DNA from: Mangrovicoccus algicola
GTDB taxonomy: Bacteria > Pseudomonadota > Alphaproteobacteria > Rhodobacterales > Rhodobacteraceae
Assembly: GCF_014903745.1 (NCBI RefSeq)
Contig: NZ_JACVXA010000040.1
Span: 1-45,584 of the forward strand
Direction of reading: 5' to 3'
Length of the DNA stretch: 45,584 bases
How positions within the stretch are numbered: position 1 is the stretch's first letter; the number at the start of each line of letters is the position of its first letter. Below, piece by piece: positions 1-8,662 of the stretch. Under the pieces are notes generated by a model. The model searched no databases and was not told the DNA's origin. It saw only the letters and a list, made by a program, of their open reading frames with translations. A program made the translations under genes and the position numbers.

Positions 1-2
1 GT

Positions 3-47
3 CTGCGAGTAATCTAACTCCCAGTCCGGGATCCGGGGGCAAGGTCA
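3..47 (+). repeat. 45-base inverted repeat, left copy
   Basis: Bases 3-47 are the exact reverse complement of 45540-45584, the last bases of the window. A BamHI-type GGATCC lies inside. The repeat ends six bases before the opgH stop codon. The right copy continues into an IS66 transposase reading frame, but this copy continues into the 3' end of opgH. It could be an assembly or library artefact at contig ends, or a real repeated fragment. The sequence alone does not decide. Confidence 0.85.
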
Positions 48-52
48 AGGGC

Positions 53-1837
53 TCAGCCCAGGGCGGCGAGCCCGGATGCCGCGGGGGCGGGCGGTGCCAC
101 GGGCGCGGGCGCCGGTGCGGTTTCCCAGTCGCTCAGATGCGCGCGGAAGGCGCGGATCACGGTCGGCGGGTCGCTCTGGCTCTGCGTCGTCATCAGCCGC
201 GACTTCTGCCGGCGCGACGTCCAGGAAATCAGCCAGGGCGCGATCACCAGGGGAAGCCCGACGGGCATGAGCCAGGGGATCAGCCGCGGCGCGAAGATCG
301 CCGCAAAGACGAAAAGCACCAGCCCCGCGAGCGTCATCCACCAGCTTGCGGCGAAGGCGGTCTTCAGCGGCACGGCGCTGCTGTCGCGCGAGGCCGTGGG
401 CCAGCCGCCGTCGCGACCGGACAGGATCTGCCACAGGGCGCGCAGCTGGAACATCATCAGAAGCGGCGCGATGATCGAGGACAGCAGCAGTTCCGTCAGC
501 GTCGAAACGAAGGTGTTCGTCCCCCCGCCGAATTCCCGCGCCCGCCCGGTGACCAGCGCATGGCCCAGAACCAGAAACTTGGACAGGAACAACAGCCCGA
601 TCACCCCGGCGAACAGGCCGATCGCGGCGGCCGTGCGTTCCCCGGGAAAGATGGGCACGGGGAAATCCGGCATCGGGAAGTAGTTGATCGCGCTTTCGGT
701 CGCCGCGGCGACCAGGCTCAGGATCAGGAACAGTGCCCAGATCGCGGGGGCGGTATAGGCGACGATGCCCTGGAACAGGGCGAACCGGCTCCAGCCCTTC
801 AGGCCGGGTGCCACCAGAAGACGGGCATGCTGCAGGTTGCCCTGGGCCCAGCGGCGGTCGCGCTTGGCATATTCGATCAGGTCGTCGGGGCCTTCCTCGA
901 AGGAGCCGCCCAGGTCGGGATCGATGCGCACCTGCCAGTCCGCCCGCGCCAGAAGCGCCGCCTCCACCGAGTCATGGCTGAGGATCTGCCCGCCGAAAGG
1001 CGGCTTGCCGCGCAGTTCGGGCAGGCCGCAGCTTTGCGCGAAGGCCGAGATCCGGACCATGGCGTTATGGCCCCAGAAGGATCCGGTCCGTCCGGCCAGC
1101 GCGGTCAGGCCGTTGCAGTAGATGGGCGCGTAGAACCCGGCGGAGAATTGCATCATCCGGCCGAAGCGCGAGCGCGCCCCGATCACCCGCGGCAGGCTCT
1201 GCAACAGGCCGACATCGGGGGATTCCTCCATCCGGCGCACCATCTCGCCGATCGTGTCGGCGGACATCAGGCTGTCGGCATCGAGGATCAGGGCCAGATC
1301 ATAGGCCCCGCCCGAGCGCTGGATGAAATCCTCGATATTGCCGGCCTTGCGGCCGGTATTGTCGATCCGGCGGCGGTAGAAAATCCGTCCCTCGCCCGAG
1401 GTCAGCTTCAGCAGGCGCGCCAGTTCCTCTTCCTCGCGCTCGCCCAGCTCGGCCTTGCGCGTATCCGACAGGATCGCGAAGTGGAAATGCCGGTCGATGC
1501 CTTCCGCCTTCAGGTCGGCATCCATGGCGGCGATCCGGGCGTAGACCGCAACCGGATCCTCGTTATAGACCGGAACCAGGATGCAGGTCCGGCTGTGGAT
1601 CGGGCCGTCATGCGTGGGACGGCGCGGCACGGGCGTGACAAGGCCGGTCACGCCCTGGCAGGCGCCCCAGGCGATCCACCAGGTGGCCATGGCGATCACC
1701 ACCGCGATCACGACATCCAGCAATCCTATCCCGGTGCTGCCGGCGTGATAGATGAACAGGGCGCCGGCCAGGATGCCCGCGGCCGCGGCGGCGGCAAGGC
1801 AGATGGTCCGGCGAAGTCCGGTGGCAAGATCGATCAT
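53..1837 (-). CDS. opgH: OPG backbone glucosyltransferase OpgH (MdoH)
   Basis: Inner-membrane family 2 glucosyltransferase that polymerises beta-1,2-glucan from UDP-glucose and extrudes it to the periplasm. The 594 residues contain two N-terminal membrane segments (about 11-31 and 40-62), the nucleotide-binding stretch starting VPVYNED (88-94), the metal-binding DAD (186-188), HD (288-289), the product-site motif RDRRW (326-330), and several C-terminal membrane segments. E. coli MdoH is about 847 residues; the difference is mainly the missing N-terminal cytoplasmic region, part of which seems to be the separate opgI just upstream. The start is 18 bases after the opgI stop and in the same frame. 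It is the last gene of opgG-opgI-opgH in this window. The succinyltransferase gene opgC, which follows opgH in Rhodobacter sphaeroides, is not present because the window ends 52 bases past the stop. Confidence 0.93.
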   Translation of the reverse strand: MIDLATGLRRTICLAAAAAAGILAGALFIYHAGSTGIGLLDVVIAVVIAMATWWIAWGACQGVTGLVTPVPRRPTHDGPIHSRTCILVPVYNEDPVAVYARIAAMDADLKAEGIDRHFHFAILSDTRKAELGEREEEELARLLKLTSGEGRIFYRRRIDNTGRKAGNIEDFIQRSGGAYDLALILDADSLMSADTIGEMVRRMEESPDVGLLQSLPRVIGARSRFGRMMQFSAGFYAPIYCNGLTALAGRTGSFWGHNAMVRISAFAQSCGLPELRGKPPFGGQILSHDSVEAALLARADWQVRIDPDLGGSFEEGPDDLIEYAKRDRRWAQGNLQHARLLVAPGLKGWSRFALFQGIVAYTAPAIWALFLILSLVAAATESAINYFPMPDFPVPIFPGERTAAAIGLFAGVIGLLFLSKFLVLGHALVTGRAREFGGGTNTFVSTLTELLLSSIIAPLLMMFQLRALWQILSGRDGGWPTASRDSSAVPLKTAFAASWWMTLAGLVLFVFAAIFAPRLIPWLMPVGLPLVIAPWLISWTSRRQKSRLMTTQSQSDPPTVIRAFRAHLSDWETAPAPAPVAPPAPAASGLAALG

Positions 1838-1855
1838 GGGCCCGGTCGCGATCCG

Positions 1856-2029
1856 TTACCCGTGCACGCGCCAGCCGACAAGCGCCACGAGGACGGTCAG
1901 CCAGGACATGCCCGGGCGCATCTCGGCCGGGGATTCGAGGATTTGCTCCGGCATGGCCATCGGGCTGTCCGGCAGGGTCGTGGCCGTGGCGAGCGATTTG
2001 TTAAACTGCTTTGCATCAGGCATGGTCAT
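1856..2029 (-). CDS. opgI: OpgI-like small protein (split N-terminus of OpgH)
   Basis: A 57-residue frame whose ATG overlaps the opgG stop as ATGA (2026-2029), implying coupled translation. It contains the segment DSPMAMPEQ, which resembles a PLAMPEQ-type segment I recall near the N-terminus of full-length OpgH proteins, and ends in a hydrophobic run, MSWLTVLVALVGW. Rhodobacter sphaeroides has opgI between opgG and opgH and needs it for backbone synthesis; position and size fit that gene. The frame is the same as opgH: its TAA is followed by six sense codons and then the opgH ATG. It could therefore be a true separate gene or an opgH cut by a nonsense codon; the coupled start and the known opgGIH order favour a gene. 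Confidence 0.72.
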   Translation of the reverse strand: MTMPDAKQFNKSLATATTLPDSPMAMPEQILESPAEMRPGMSWLTVLVALVGWRVHG

Positions 2030-3609
2030 CTCGGCACCCATTGATAGGTCCAGGTTTCGGAAAGGACACTGTCGAAACCCTCGAGCCATGCCCGAAGTTC
2101 CAACGGATCTGCGCCGGACGGGGTTATGTCGAATACCAGGCGCCACAACCCGGTCCCCTCGATCCTGCGCAGGGCGGGCGTGTCCACCAGCCCGCCATTG
2201 ACGGAAACCTGCGGCTGCACGGCATCTGTCTCCGTGACGCCTTCCAGCCGTCCGCCCTTGAAATCGATGACGAATTTTCGTCCGCCATCCTCGTTTTTGC
2301 TGCCCGATACTCCGGCATCGCCGCTGGAGGTCGAAACCACCATGGCGAGTTTCTCGTTATTTTCACCCGCCAGGTCGCCCCAGAGCATGCGATAGCGGTA
2401 TTCCTTCTGGCTGCCCGCCTCCAGCGGGTCGGCCGGACGCCAGTAGGCGACGATATTGTCCGTCGCCTCCTGTTCGGTGGGGATCTCGATCAGCCGGACG
2501 AAGCCGGTTCCCCAGTCGTTCAGCGGTTCCACCTCGATCGAGGGCCGCTTCTCGAAACGCGATTCCGCATCCGAGTATTCGTCGAAATCACGGTCCCGCT
2601 GATACAGGCCGAAACTCTGTATGCCGGACGCGTTGATCCAGGACTGGCCCAGGCGCGGCGGGTTGGCCAAAGTGCGCCAGATCCGCCGCCCGTCGCCCAT
2701 CTGGATCCCCAGCCCGTTGCTGTCATGGACCTGCGGACGATAATCGTGGAACCGGCCCGGCGTGGTGCGGTCGAACAGGAACATCGAGGTCAGCGGCGCG
2801 ATCCCCACCTCTTCCAGTGTTTCGCGGAAGAACAGGCGCGCGGTCACCTCCATGCTGGTCACGGCGCCGGGAGTGATGACGAAGCGGTAGGCCCCGGTCA
2901 CCCGGCGGCTGTCCAGCGCGGCATTGACGATCACCGTCTCCACCCCGGGCGCCGGGCGCTCGAAGTAGAAGGCGGAGAAGCGGGGAAATTCCTCGGCACG
3001 TCCCGTGGCGGTGTCGATCGCCAGCCCGCGGGCGGAGGCGCCGTAGACGCTGCCCTGTCCGAGCGCGCGGAAGTAGCTCGCGCCGAGGAAGGCGATGAGT
3101 TCGTCGAACCGGTCGGCAGTGTTCAGCCGCGACAGCATCCGCCATCCCGCGACACCGGGGACCGGCGTATCGGGGGCGAGCTTGCCGGCCAGTTCCTCGC
3201 GATACTCGAAATCGCCGGCGGTGAACCTGAACGGCTTTGCCGTCCCCGAAGAGACATCGAACATCGCCACCGCATCTTGGTACAGCCAGCCGCGATGGAA
3301 GGCATGCAGGCGGAATTCGTCGGCCTTGTCGTTCCAGCGCGCGGCGTCGCGGCGGAAGGCGATGTTGCGATAGGTGTCGTAATCCAGCCCGTCCAGCAGG
3401 AGCGGCGGCCGGAAGGCCCCGGGATCGGGCGCTTCCGCCCGTTTCTGCATCGCGGCGGAAAGCAGGTCAAAGCTGAACGGCTCGCCCTCCGCCAGCGGAG
3501 CTCCGGTATTGGGTTCGGCGCGGACCATCGGGGCAAGCGCCATGGACAGCCCGAAGGCCGCGGCACTGCCGAGAAGTCTCCGCCTGGAGCACCCTGTGTC
3601 GGTCGTCAT
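2026..3609 (-). CDS. opgG: Periplasmic glucan biosynthesis protein OpgG/OpgD family
   Basis: A 527-residue exported protein acting on nascent beta-1,2-glucan in the periplasm. E. coli OpgG and OpgD define glycoside hydrolase family GH186, and some relatives are transglycosylases that close the ring with an alpha-1,6 bond. The N-terminus CSRRRLLGSAAAFGLSMALA is a twin-arginine signal with cleavage near MVRAEP. Family features follow: FSFDLLSAAMQ, a long beta-sandwich domain, and a C-terminal immunoglobulin-like domain ending TYQWVPR. The length matches the family (about 510-550). It is the first gene of opgG-opgI-opgH and is transcribed away from the GH15 gene. Twin-arginine export fits OpgD more than E. 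coli OpgG, so the G/D assignment is open. In Rhodobacter, where OPG is cyclic, this protein is the best candidate for ring closure, which is an inference. Confidence 0.92.
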   Translation of the reverse strand: MTTDTGCSRRRLLGSAAAFGLSMALAPMVRAEPNTGAPLAEGEPFSFDLLSAAMQKRAEAPDPGAFRPPLLLDGLDYDTYRNIAFRRDAARWNDKADEFRLHAFHRGWLYQDAVAMFDVSSGTAKPFRFTAGDFEYREELAGKLAPDTPVPGVAGWRMLSRLNTADRFDELIAFLGASYFRALGQGSVYGASARGLAIDTATGRAEEFPRFSAFYFERPAPGVETVIVNAALDSRRVTGAYRFVITPGAVTSMEVTARLFFRETLEEVGIAPLTSMFLFDRTTPGRFHDYRPQVHDSNGLGIQMGDGRRIWRTLANPPRLGQSWINASGIQSFGLYQRDRDFDEYSDAESRFEKRPSIEVEPLNDWGTGFVRLIEIPTEQEATDNIVAYWRPADPLEAGSQKEYRYRMLWGDLAGENNEKLAMVVSTSSGDAGVSGSKNEDGGRKFVIDFKGGRLEGVTETDAVQPQVSVNGGLVDTPALRRIEGTGLWRLVFDITPSGADPLELRAWLEGFDSVLSETWTYQWVPR

Positions 3610-3868
3610 ACGTCTGCTATCCCGCGTTCAAGTTTGCCTGGGCACATGGCCTCGGGCCCGTACCTGAATGACTGATTAACCAGAGCTTCGGCCGAGGGTT
3701 CCCGGCCTGCGGCCATTCAATGCGCTGCGGCATGCTATTGCCCACCCGAGCGAGTCGCTGCCCAGTATTCCATCATTATATCGGCAAACTCTTGCTGCAT
3801 GTGCATAATAAGCTAGCTGCCGCCGGGGGACATGGGGGATTTCGTGCGACCTTACAAGGATCTCCGAT
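3610..3868. promoter_or_regulatory. Divergent promoter region between opgG and the GH15 gene
   Basis: A 259-base spacer separates two divergently transcribed genes of the glucan locus. It holds an AT-rich patch (about 3768-3815) just upstream of the GH15 gene, with CATAATAAGC as a possible -10 region on the plus strand, and AAGGA eight bases before the GH15 ATG. On the minus side TTGAAC lies about 20 bases before opgG, but I see no clean -10 paired with it. A shared regulator site is possible; no operator was identified. Confidence 0.45.
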
Positions 3869-5176
3869 ATGTCGGATGAAAATATTTGCGGACCGGACAG
3901 GATTGCCACAGCGCGGGCGGCGGCAGGCCGGATGATCGCGCGCGCCTGTTCGGCCACGGGGCTGTCTCAGCATCGCGCCGGGTTCGGCTGGACGGTCACG
4001 CCGGCCCCCGGGTCGATCCTGGCCTCGACCCATCCGGGCCACTGGGACCCGGCGCCGGACTATTTCCACCACTGGATCCGCGACGCCGCGATCATCGCGC
4101 GGGCGATGCCCCTGGCCATGGCGGAGGATGGCGACCGGGCGGGGTGGATCCGGCGGCTGCGCGACTATCTGGACTTCTCCCTGGCCATTTCGGACCCGGG
4201 CCGGCAGGGCCCTGCGGTCAATCCGCTGCGCGCCGCCACCGCCGCCGACCACCTGCAATTCCTGCGCCCCGATGCCGAGCTTGCCGCGCTGACCGGTCCG
4301 GCCTGGCTGGAGGAGCCGCGCGTCGCCGCCGATGGCGGGCCGGATCTGGAACGCTGGTCGCGGCCGCAGGATGACGGGCCCGCCCTGCGGGCGCAGTCGC
4401 TGCTGGAACTGACCGAGCGCGTCCCGGAACTCGCCGGGGCGGCGTCGGAGATGCTGCTGCGGCGCGACCTAGAGCATCTTCTACGGGTCGCGGGACGGCC
4501 CGCCATCGGCCCCTGGGAGGAGGAACCGGCCCGGCGCTGCAGCTTCACCCTGATCGCGCAGGCCGATGCGATGGCGCGGGGGGCAGCCTGGGCGGCGGGA
4601 CGCGATGCCGGTCTCGCGGCGGCCCTGGCAGGCCGGTCGGCGGCGATCGTCGCCCTGCTCGGCGAAGCGGAGGATCCGGATGGCAGCCTGCGCGAAAGCC
4701 TCGAGGCCGCGCCGGGCACGCATGACATCGCTACGGTCATGGCGATCCTCGATGCCGGGCGCTGGGACGGCCCGCTGGCGCTGGACGGGCGATGGATGAC
4801 GGCGACGGTGGCGGCGCTGGAACGGGTCTTTGCCGATCTCTACCCGCTCAATCGCGGCCGCGCGGTTCCGGCGATGGGGCGCTGGCGCGGGGATGTCTTC
4901 TTCGGCGGCAATCCCTGGTATCCCTGCACGCTGGCCTGCGCGGAACTCGATTACCGGCTGGCGGCGCGGCACCTGGACGGGGCGCGGTTCCGCCGCGGCG
5001 AGGCGCGGCTGGCGCTGGTGCTGGACCTGGCACCCGAAGGCGACGCGCTGCCCGAGCAATTCGACCGGGAGACGGGCGCCCCCCGGTCCTGCCCGGCGCT
5101 GACCTGGTCCTCGGCGGCCCTCCTGCAGGCCGCCGCCGCGCGCGACCGGGCGGTTCAGGTGCTGGGCGAGAGGTAG
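3869..5176 (+). CDS. GH15 glucoamylase-like alpha-glucosidase
   Basis: Inverting exo-acting alpha-glucosidase of family GH15, whose members release glucose from alpha-1,4 or alpha-1,6 ends (glucoamylase, glucodextranase) or split trehalose. In the 435 residues the family blocks appear in order: DYFHHWIRDAA (64-74), WSRPQDDGPALRA (163-175), the acidic WEEE (216-219) carrying the likely general acid, GNPWYPCTLACAE (347-359), and EQFD (396-399) with the likely general base Glu396. There is no signal peptide or starch-binding domain, so it is probably cytoplasmic and compact. AAGGA eight bases before the ATG supports this start. Its 3' end overlaps the convergent GH144 gene by 22 bases. Given the opgGIH and GH144/GH3 neighbours, I infer that the substrate may be the alpha-1,6-linked unit of cyclic OPG; storage glucan or isomaltose are alternatives. 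Confidence 0.85.
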   Translation: MSDENICGPDRIATARAAAGRMIARACSATGLSQHRAGFGWTVTPAPGSILASTHPGHWDPAPDYFHHWIRDAAIIARAMPLAMAEDGDRAGWIRRLRDYLDFSLAISDPGRQGPAVNPLRAATAADHLQFLRPDAELAALTGPAWLEEPRVAADGGPDLERWSRPQDDGPALRAQSLLELTERVPELAGAASEMLLRRDLEHLLRVAGRPAIGPWEEEPARRCSFTLIAQADAMARGAAWAAGRDAGLAAALAGRSAAIVALLGEAEDPDGSLRESLEAAPGTHDIATVMAILDAGRWDGPLALDGRWMTATVAALERVFADLYPLNRGRAVPAMGRWRGDVFFGGNPWYPCTLACAELDYRLAARHLDGARFRRGEARLALVLDLAPEGDALPEQFDRETGAPRSCPALTWSSAALLQAAAARDRAVQVLGER

Positions 5177-6411
5177 GGCGAGGCGAATCCCAGCGCGGCC
5201 AGCCCGCGCCGGATCTCGGGCCGCCGCATCACCAGCCGCCACAGCAGCCCCGAGCGGTGGTTTTCCAGCCCCACGGTGATCGGCCCCTGGTCGATGGCCA
5301 GCCGGCTTTCGGCGACCCAGTCGTGATGCAGGCTGAACCCGTCGACGAATCCCGCCTCGCCGAAGATCCGGTCGCCCAGATCGTCATGCATGTGCCGGAT
5401 CGCCGGCATGGCCTCCTCCGGCACCATCGGAAACGAGGTCAGCACGGCGGTGGGCGTGATCACCCCGGTATCCTCCTTCGGCGAATGCGCGACATAGCCG
5501 CTATGGTCGTCCCCGGCGGTCAGCCCCCAGAGATCCGCGCCGTAGCCCGCGTATCCATGCGGGTTCGCCAAGCAATGCGCCCGGTTGATCAGCGCATGGT
5601 TGCGCGCCAGTTCCCCGTAATCGGCATAGGCATCGCGCAGCCCGCGCGGGTCGATCCCCAGGAACGGATATTGCGACAGGAACAGCGGCCCGCCCCAGTC
5701 GGGACCCAGCGGCAGCGGGATCCCCGCGAAGGACTTGCCGTTGAGAAAGCTGCGCGCCCTGGCCCAGCGGTCGTGATAGATATGGACGGGAATGCGGTGC
5801 GACGGATCCTCCGCCCCGGCGCCCAGCACGAAGACCGGGAAGGCCTCGTTCCAGCCGCCCAGATCCAGCGCCTTCTCGGGGAAGGGCCGGTCGGGATGGG
5901 CGTGCCACATGACGCCTTTCGGCCCGACATGGGCGGACCAGTCGATGCCCGCGACGATCGCCTCCAGCCGCGCCGCCAGTTCCGGCGCATCGGCGAAATA
6001 TTCGGCCGCCGCCAGCAGCCCGATGGCGAGGAACGCGGTCTCGACGATGTCGCCGCCATCATCGCCCGCCATGAAGGGGATCACCCGGCCGGTCGAGCCA
6101 TAGTAGAAATGCGCATAGACCCCGTTGAACCGGTCCGCCGTTTCCAGGAACCCGGCCAGCCGCTCCAGGCGGTCGAGGATCTCCTGGCGGGGCCGCCAGC
6201 CGCGCTCGGCCGCCACGATCTGCGCCATGAGGCCGAAGCCGGTGCCGCCCGTCGTCACGGTTTCCTCGATGTCATAGCCGAAGGCCCCGGCGGAGCGTTC
6301 GCGCGCCATGCCCGAGACCGGGTGGCTCCAGTCGAGGAAATAGCCCGCCGTCGCCTGGGCGATCCGGTCGCGCAGCGCGGCGTCGTCCAGCCCTTTCGTC
6401 ACGCCCCCCAT
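5155..6411 (-). CDS. GH144 endo-beta-1,2-glucanase (glucoamylase-like domain)
   Basis: The 418-residue protein is of the type usually named glucoamylase family protein (PF10091). The characterised enzyme, from Chitinophaga pinensis, is an endo-beta-1,2-glucanase that founded GH144. Family signatures are visible: YFLDWSHPVSGMARERS (24-40), GGTGFGLM (55-62), GVYAHFYYGSTGRVIPF (97-113) and the acidic block DDGGDIVET (117-125), where catalytic acids are expected. No signal peptide is present; many GH144 relatives are exported, so the location is notable. The start has GGAG six bases upstream and lies 13 bases inside the end of the GH3 gene, implying translational coupling. It is the last gene of the ABC-GH3-GH144 operon and should cut the beta-1,2 backbone of OPG or similar glucan. 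Confidence 0.85.
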   Translation of the reverse strand: MGGVTKGLDDAALRDRIAQATAGYFLDWSHPVSGMARERSAGAFGYDIEETVTTGGTGFGLMAQIVAAERGWRPRQEILDRLERLAGFLETADRFNGVYAHFYYGSTGRVIPFMAGDDGGDIVETAFLAIGLLAAAEYFADAPELAARLEAIVAGIDWSAHVGPKGVMWHAHPDRPFPEKALDLGGWNEAFPVFVLGAGAEDPSHRIPVHIYHDRWARARSFLNGKSFAGIPLPLGPDWGGPLFLSQYPFLGIDPRGLRDAYADYGELARNHALINRAHCLANPHGYAGYGADLWGLTAGDDHSGYVAHSPKEDTGVITPTAVLTSFPMVPEEAMPAIRHMHDDLGDRIFGEAGFVDGFSLHHDWVAESRLAIDQGPITVGLENHRSGLLWRLVMRRPEIRRGLAALGFASPYLSPST

Positions 6412-8639
6412 GTGATCTCCGCCGATCTGGTGTCGCGGCTGTCCGGCCCGACATGGACGAGGATCCGGCCCGGATCCCAGACCTTCTGCGCCTCCGCGAG
6501 GCTGGGCGCGACGTGATAGCTCAGCATTTCGGCCGTCACCTCGAAGGTCACGCGGCGGGTTTCGCCGGGCGCGACCGGCACGCGGCGGAAATCCTTCAGC
6601 AGCCGCGACGGCCGGGTGATCCGCGCCTCGGGGTCCGAGATGTACATCTGCACCGTCTCCGTCACCGCGCGGTCCGAGGTGTTGGTGATGTCGACCGACA
6701 CCTCGGCCATGCCCGCCGCGCCTCCGCCGGGCACATCGGCCATGACTTCGGAATATTCGACATGGCCATAGGTCAGGCCGAAGCCGAAGGGATAGGCGGC
6801 CGGCACGGCGGCATCCTCGAGGTCCAGCCAGCCGGTCAGGAATTTCTGGAACCGCCCGGGAAACGGGCGGCCGGTGGGTTCGGTGGCATAGCTCAGCGGC
6901 GTCTCGCCGGGATGCATCGGCAGGGTGACGGCCAGCCTGCCGGTGGGGTCTGCCGCGCCGGTCAGGATGTCGGCGACCCCCTCGGGTCCCGCGATGCCGC
7001 CATGCCAGGCATAAAGCAGCGCATCGACCTGCTGCGGCACCTGTCCCAGCGCCAGCGGCCGCCCGGCGAAGACCACCGCCACGACCGGGGTGCAGCCCGC
7101 CGCCAGTTCGGCAACCAGCCGTCTCTGCGGGGCGGGCAGTTCCGGTGCCAGCATCGAGGAGGATTCCCCGGCATGTTCCTTGGCCTCGCCTATGGCCAGG
7201 ATCACCACATCCGCCGCCGCGGCGATCTCCTTGGCCTCGCGGATCATCTCGGCCTCGTCGCGGGGATCGGGCTCGACCGTGACGCCATGGACGTTCAGCC
7301 GGTCGACCAGCCAGGGTTCGCGCACCAGGTTTGCGCCGACCGCCGTGGTCAGCGCCGCCCAGTTCTGCGTGCGCAGCGCTTCCTCCAGGCTGGTGACGTC
7401 GCGCGCATCGCCCGAGACCGACCAGGTGCCCAGCATGTTGGCCCGGTCCGAGGCCAGCGGCCCGATCAGCGCGACCTTCTGGCCGGGTTTCAGCGGCAGG
7501 AGGTGATTGTTCTTCAGCAGCACGCAGGACCCCGCCGCCGCCTTGCGTGCCAGCGCGCGGCCCGCCTGGCGGTCGGGCGAGGGGGCCAGCGGATCCATGC
7601 CGCGATAAGGCTCGGCGAACAGCCCCTGGCGCGCCTTGAACTCCAGCACCCGCAGGCAGGCGCGATCGATCAGGGCGCGGACCGTCTCGGCGGGCATGTG
7701 CAGCCCGATCTGCGGCGCGTCGAGCCCGTCCTCGGCCAGCCGCGGCAGGTGGCGCAGGTAATCCTCGCCCACCATGTCCATGTCGATCCCGGCATGCAGC
7801 GCGCGGGCGACCACCATGTCCGGCGTGCCGATGCCGTGGGCGGTCAGTTCCCGGACCCCGGTATAATCCGAGACGACCAGCCCGCCGAACCCGGCCGTGC
7901 CCCTCAGCCAGCCCTCGATCAGCGGCTCATGCGCATGCATCGGCATCTTGTTGACCGCGTTGAAGGACGCCATCACCGCCTCTGCCCCGGCCTCGATCCC
8001 GGCCACGAAAGGCGGCAGGTAGATGTCCAGAAGGTCCTCCCAGGCCATGGTCGCATTGTCGTAGTCGCGCCCCGACTGGGTGGCGCCATAGGCGACGAAA
8101 TGCTTGAGGCAGGCCGAGACGCGCCCGCCCGCGTTTTCCTGAAGTCCCCGCGTCATCGCCTCGGCGATGCAGGAGGCCAGGTGCGGATCCTCGCCCGGGC
8201 TTTCGGCGACGCGGCCCCAGCGCGGATCGCGGCTGATGTCGATCATCGGCGCATAGACCTGGTGCAGCCCTTCGCTCGCGGCCTCCTCGGCCGAGAAGGC
8301 GGCGCAGGCGCGGATCAGCTCCATGTCCCAGGAACAGGCCTGGGCGATGTTCAGCGGAAAGATGGTGCGGTGGCCGTGGATCACGTCCTCGGCGAAGAAC
8401 AGCGGGATGCCCAGGCGCGACCCGGCGATGGCGCGTTCCTGCAGGGCGCGGGCGGAGGCGCGGGATTTCGTGCCGAAGATGGCGCCGACCTCGCCCGCAT
8501 CCAGCCGCCGCGCCAGCGGGGTCGAGGTCTGGGCCCCGGTGGTCAGGCCCTCGCCGGCGGCGAGGAGGTTCAGCTGGCCGATCTTCTCGGCCAGCGTCAT
8601 CCGGGCCAGGAGCCCCTGCGGATCGTGTTCTGCGGTCAC
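6399..8639 (-). CDS. GH3 beta-glucosidase (BglX-like, candidate for beta-1,2-glucooligosaccharides)
   Basis: A 746-residue retaining exo-beta-glucosidase of family GH3, with the N-terminal barrel, the alpha/beta sandwich domain and a C-terminal fibronectin-III-like domain. The barrel motif KHF (179-181) and the nucleophile in VVSDYTGV (Asp258) are intact. E. coli BglX is periplasmic; this protein starts directly at the catalytic domain with no signal peptide. The GTG start is preceded by AAGGGGG at good spacing, 23 bases after the transporter gene. Its stop lies inside the GH144 start region. Family GH3 includes enzymes acting on beta-1,2-oligoglucans such as Lin1840 of Listeria innocua. Pairing with GH144 and opgGIH suggests that it degrades sophoro-oligosaccharides to glucose. 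Specificity cannot be read from the sequence. Confidence 0.9.
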   Translation of the reverse strand: MTAEHDPQGLLARMTLAEKIGQLNLLAAGEGLTTGAQTSTPLARRLDAGEVGAIFGTKSRASARALQERAIAGSRLGIPLFFAEDVIHGHRTIFPLNIAQACSWDMELIRACAAFSAEEAASEGLHQVYAPMIDISRDPRWGRVAESPGEDPHLASCIAEAMTRGLQENAGGRVSACLKHFVAYGATQSGRDYDNATMAWEDLLDIYLPPFVAGIEAGAEAVMASFNAVNKMPMHAHEPLIEGWLRGTAGFGGLVVSDYTGVRELTAHGIGTPDMVVARALHAGIDMDMVGEDYLRHLPRLAEDGLDAPQIGLHMPAETVRALIDRACLRVLEFKARQGLFAEPYRGMDPLAPSPDRQAGRALARKAAAGSCVLLKNNHLLPLKPGQKVALIGPLASDRANMLGTWSVSGDARDVTSLEEALRTQNWAALTTAVGANLVREPWLVDRLNVHGVTVEPDPRDEAEMIREAKEIAAAADVVILAIGEAKEHAGESSSMLAPELPAPQRRLVAELAAGCTPVVAVVFAGRPLALGQVPQQVDALLYAWHGGIAGPEGVADILTGAADPTGRLAVTLPMHPGETPLSYATEPTGRPFPGRFQKFLTGWLDLEDAAVPAAYPFGFGLTYGHVEYSEVMADVPGGGAAGMAEVSVDITNTSDRAVTETVQMYISDPEARITRPSRLLKDFRRVPVAPGETRRVTFEVTAEMLSYHVAPSLAEAQKVWDPGRILVHVGPDSRDTRSAEITWGA

Positions 8640-8662
8640 GTGATGACCCCCTTGCTACGGGG

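Noticed and set aside
137-2044. A 635-codon open frame on the plus strand
   Set aside because: It is antisense to opgH, with compositionally biased Gln/Arg/Gly-rich translation and no recognisable domain.
2011-3675. A 554-codon open frame on the plus strand
   Set aside because: It is antisense to opgG, which has a full twin-arginine signal and family motifs on the other strand.
5155-6411. GH144 protein as a starch glucoamylase
   Set aside because: The common database name glucoamylase family protein is misleading. The motif set matches the family founded by an endo-beta-1,2-glucanase.
4792-6516. A 574-codon open frame on the plus strand
   Set aside because: It overlaps the end of GH15 in another frame and runs antisense to GH144; there are no protein-like features.
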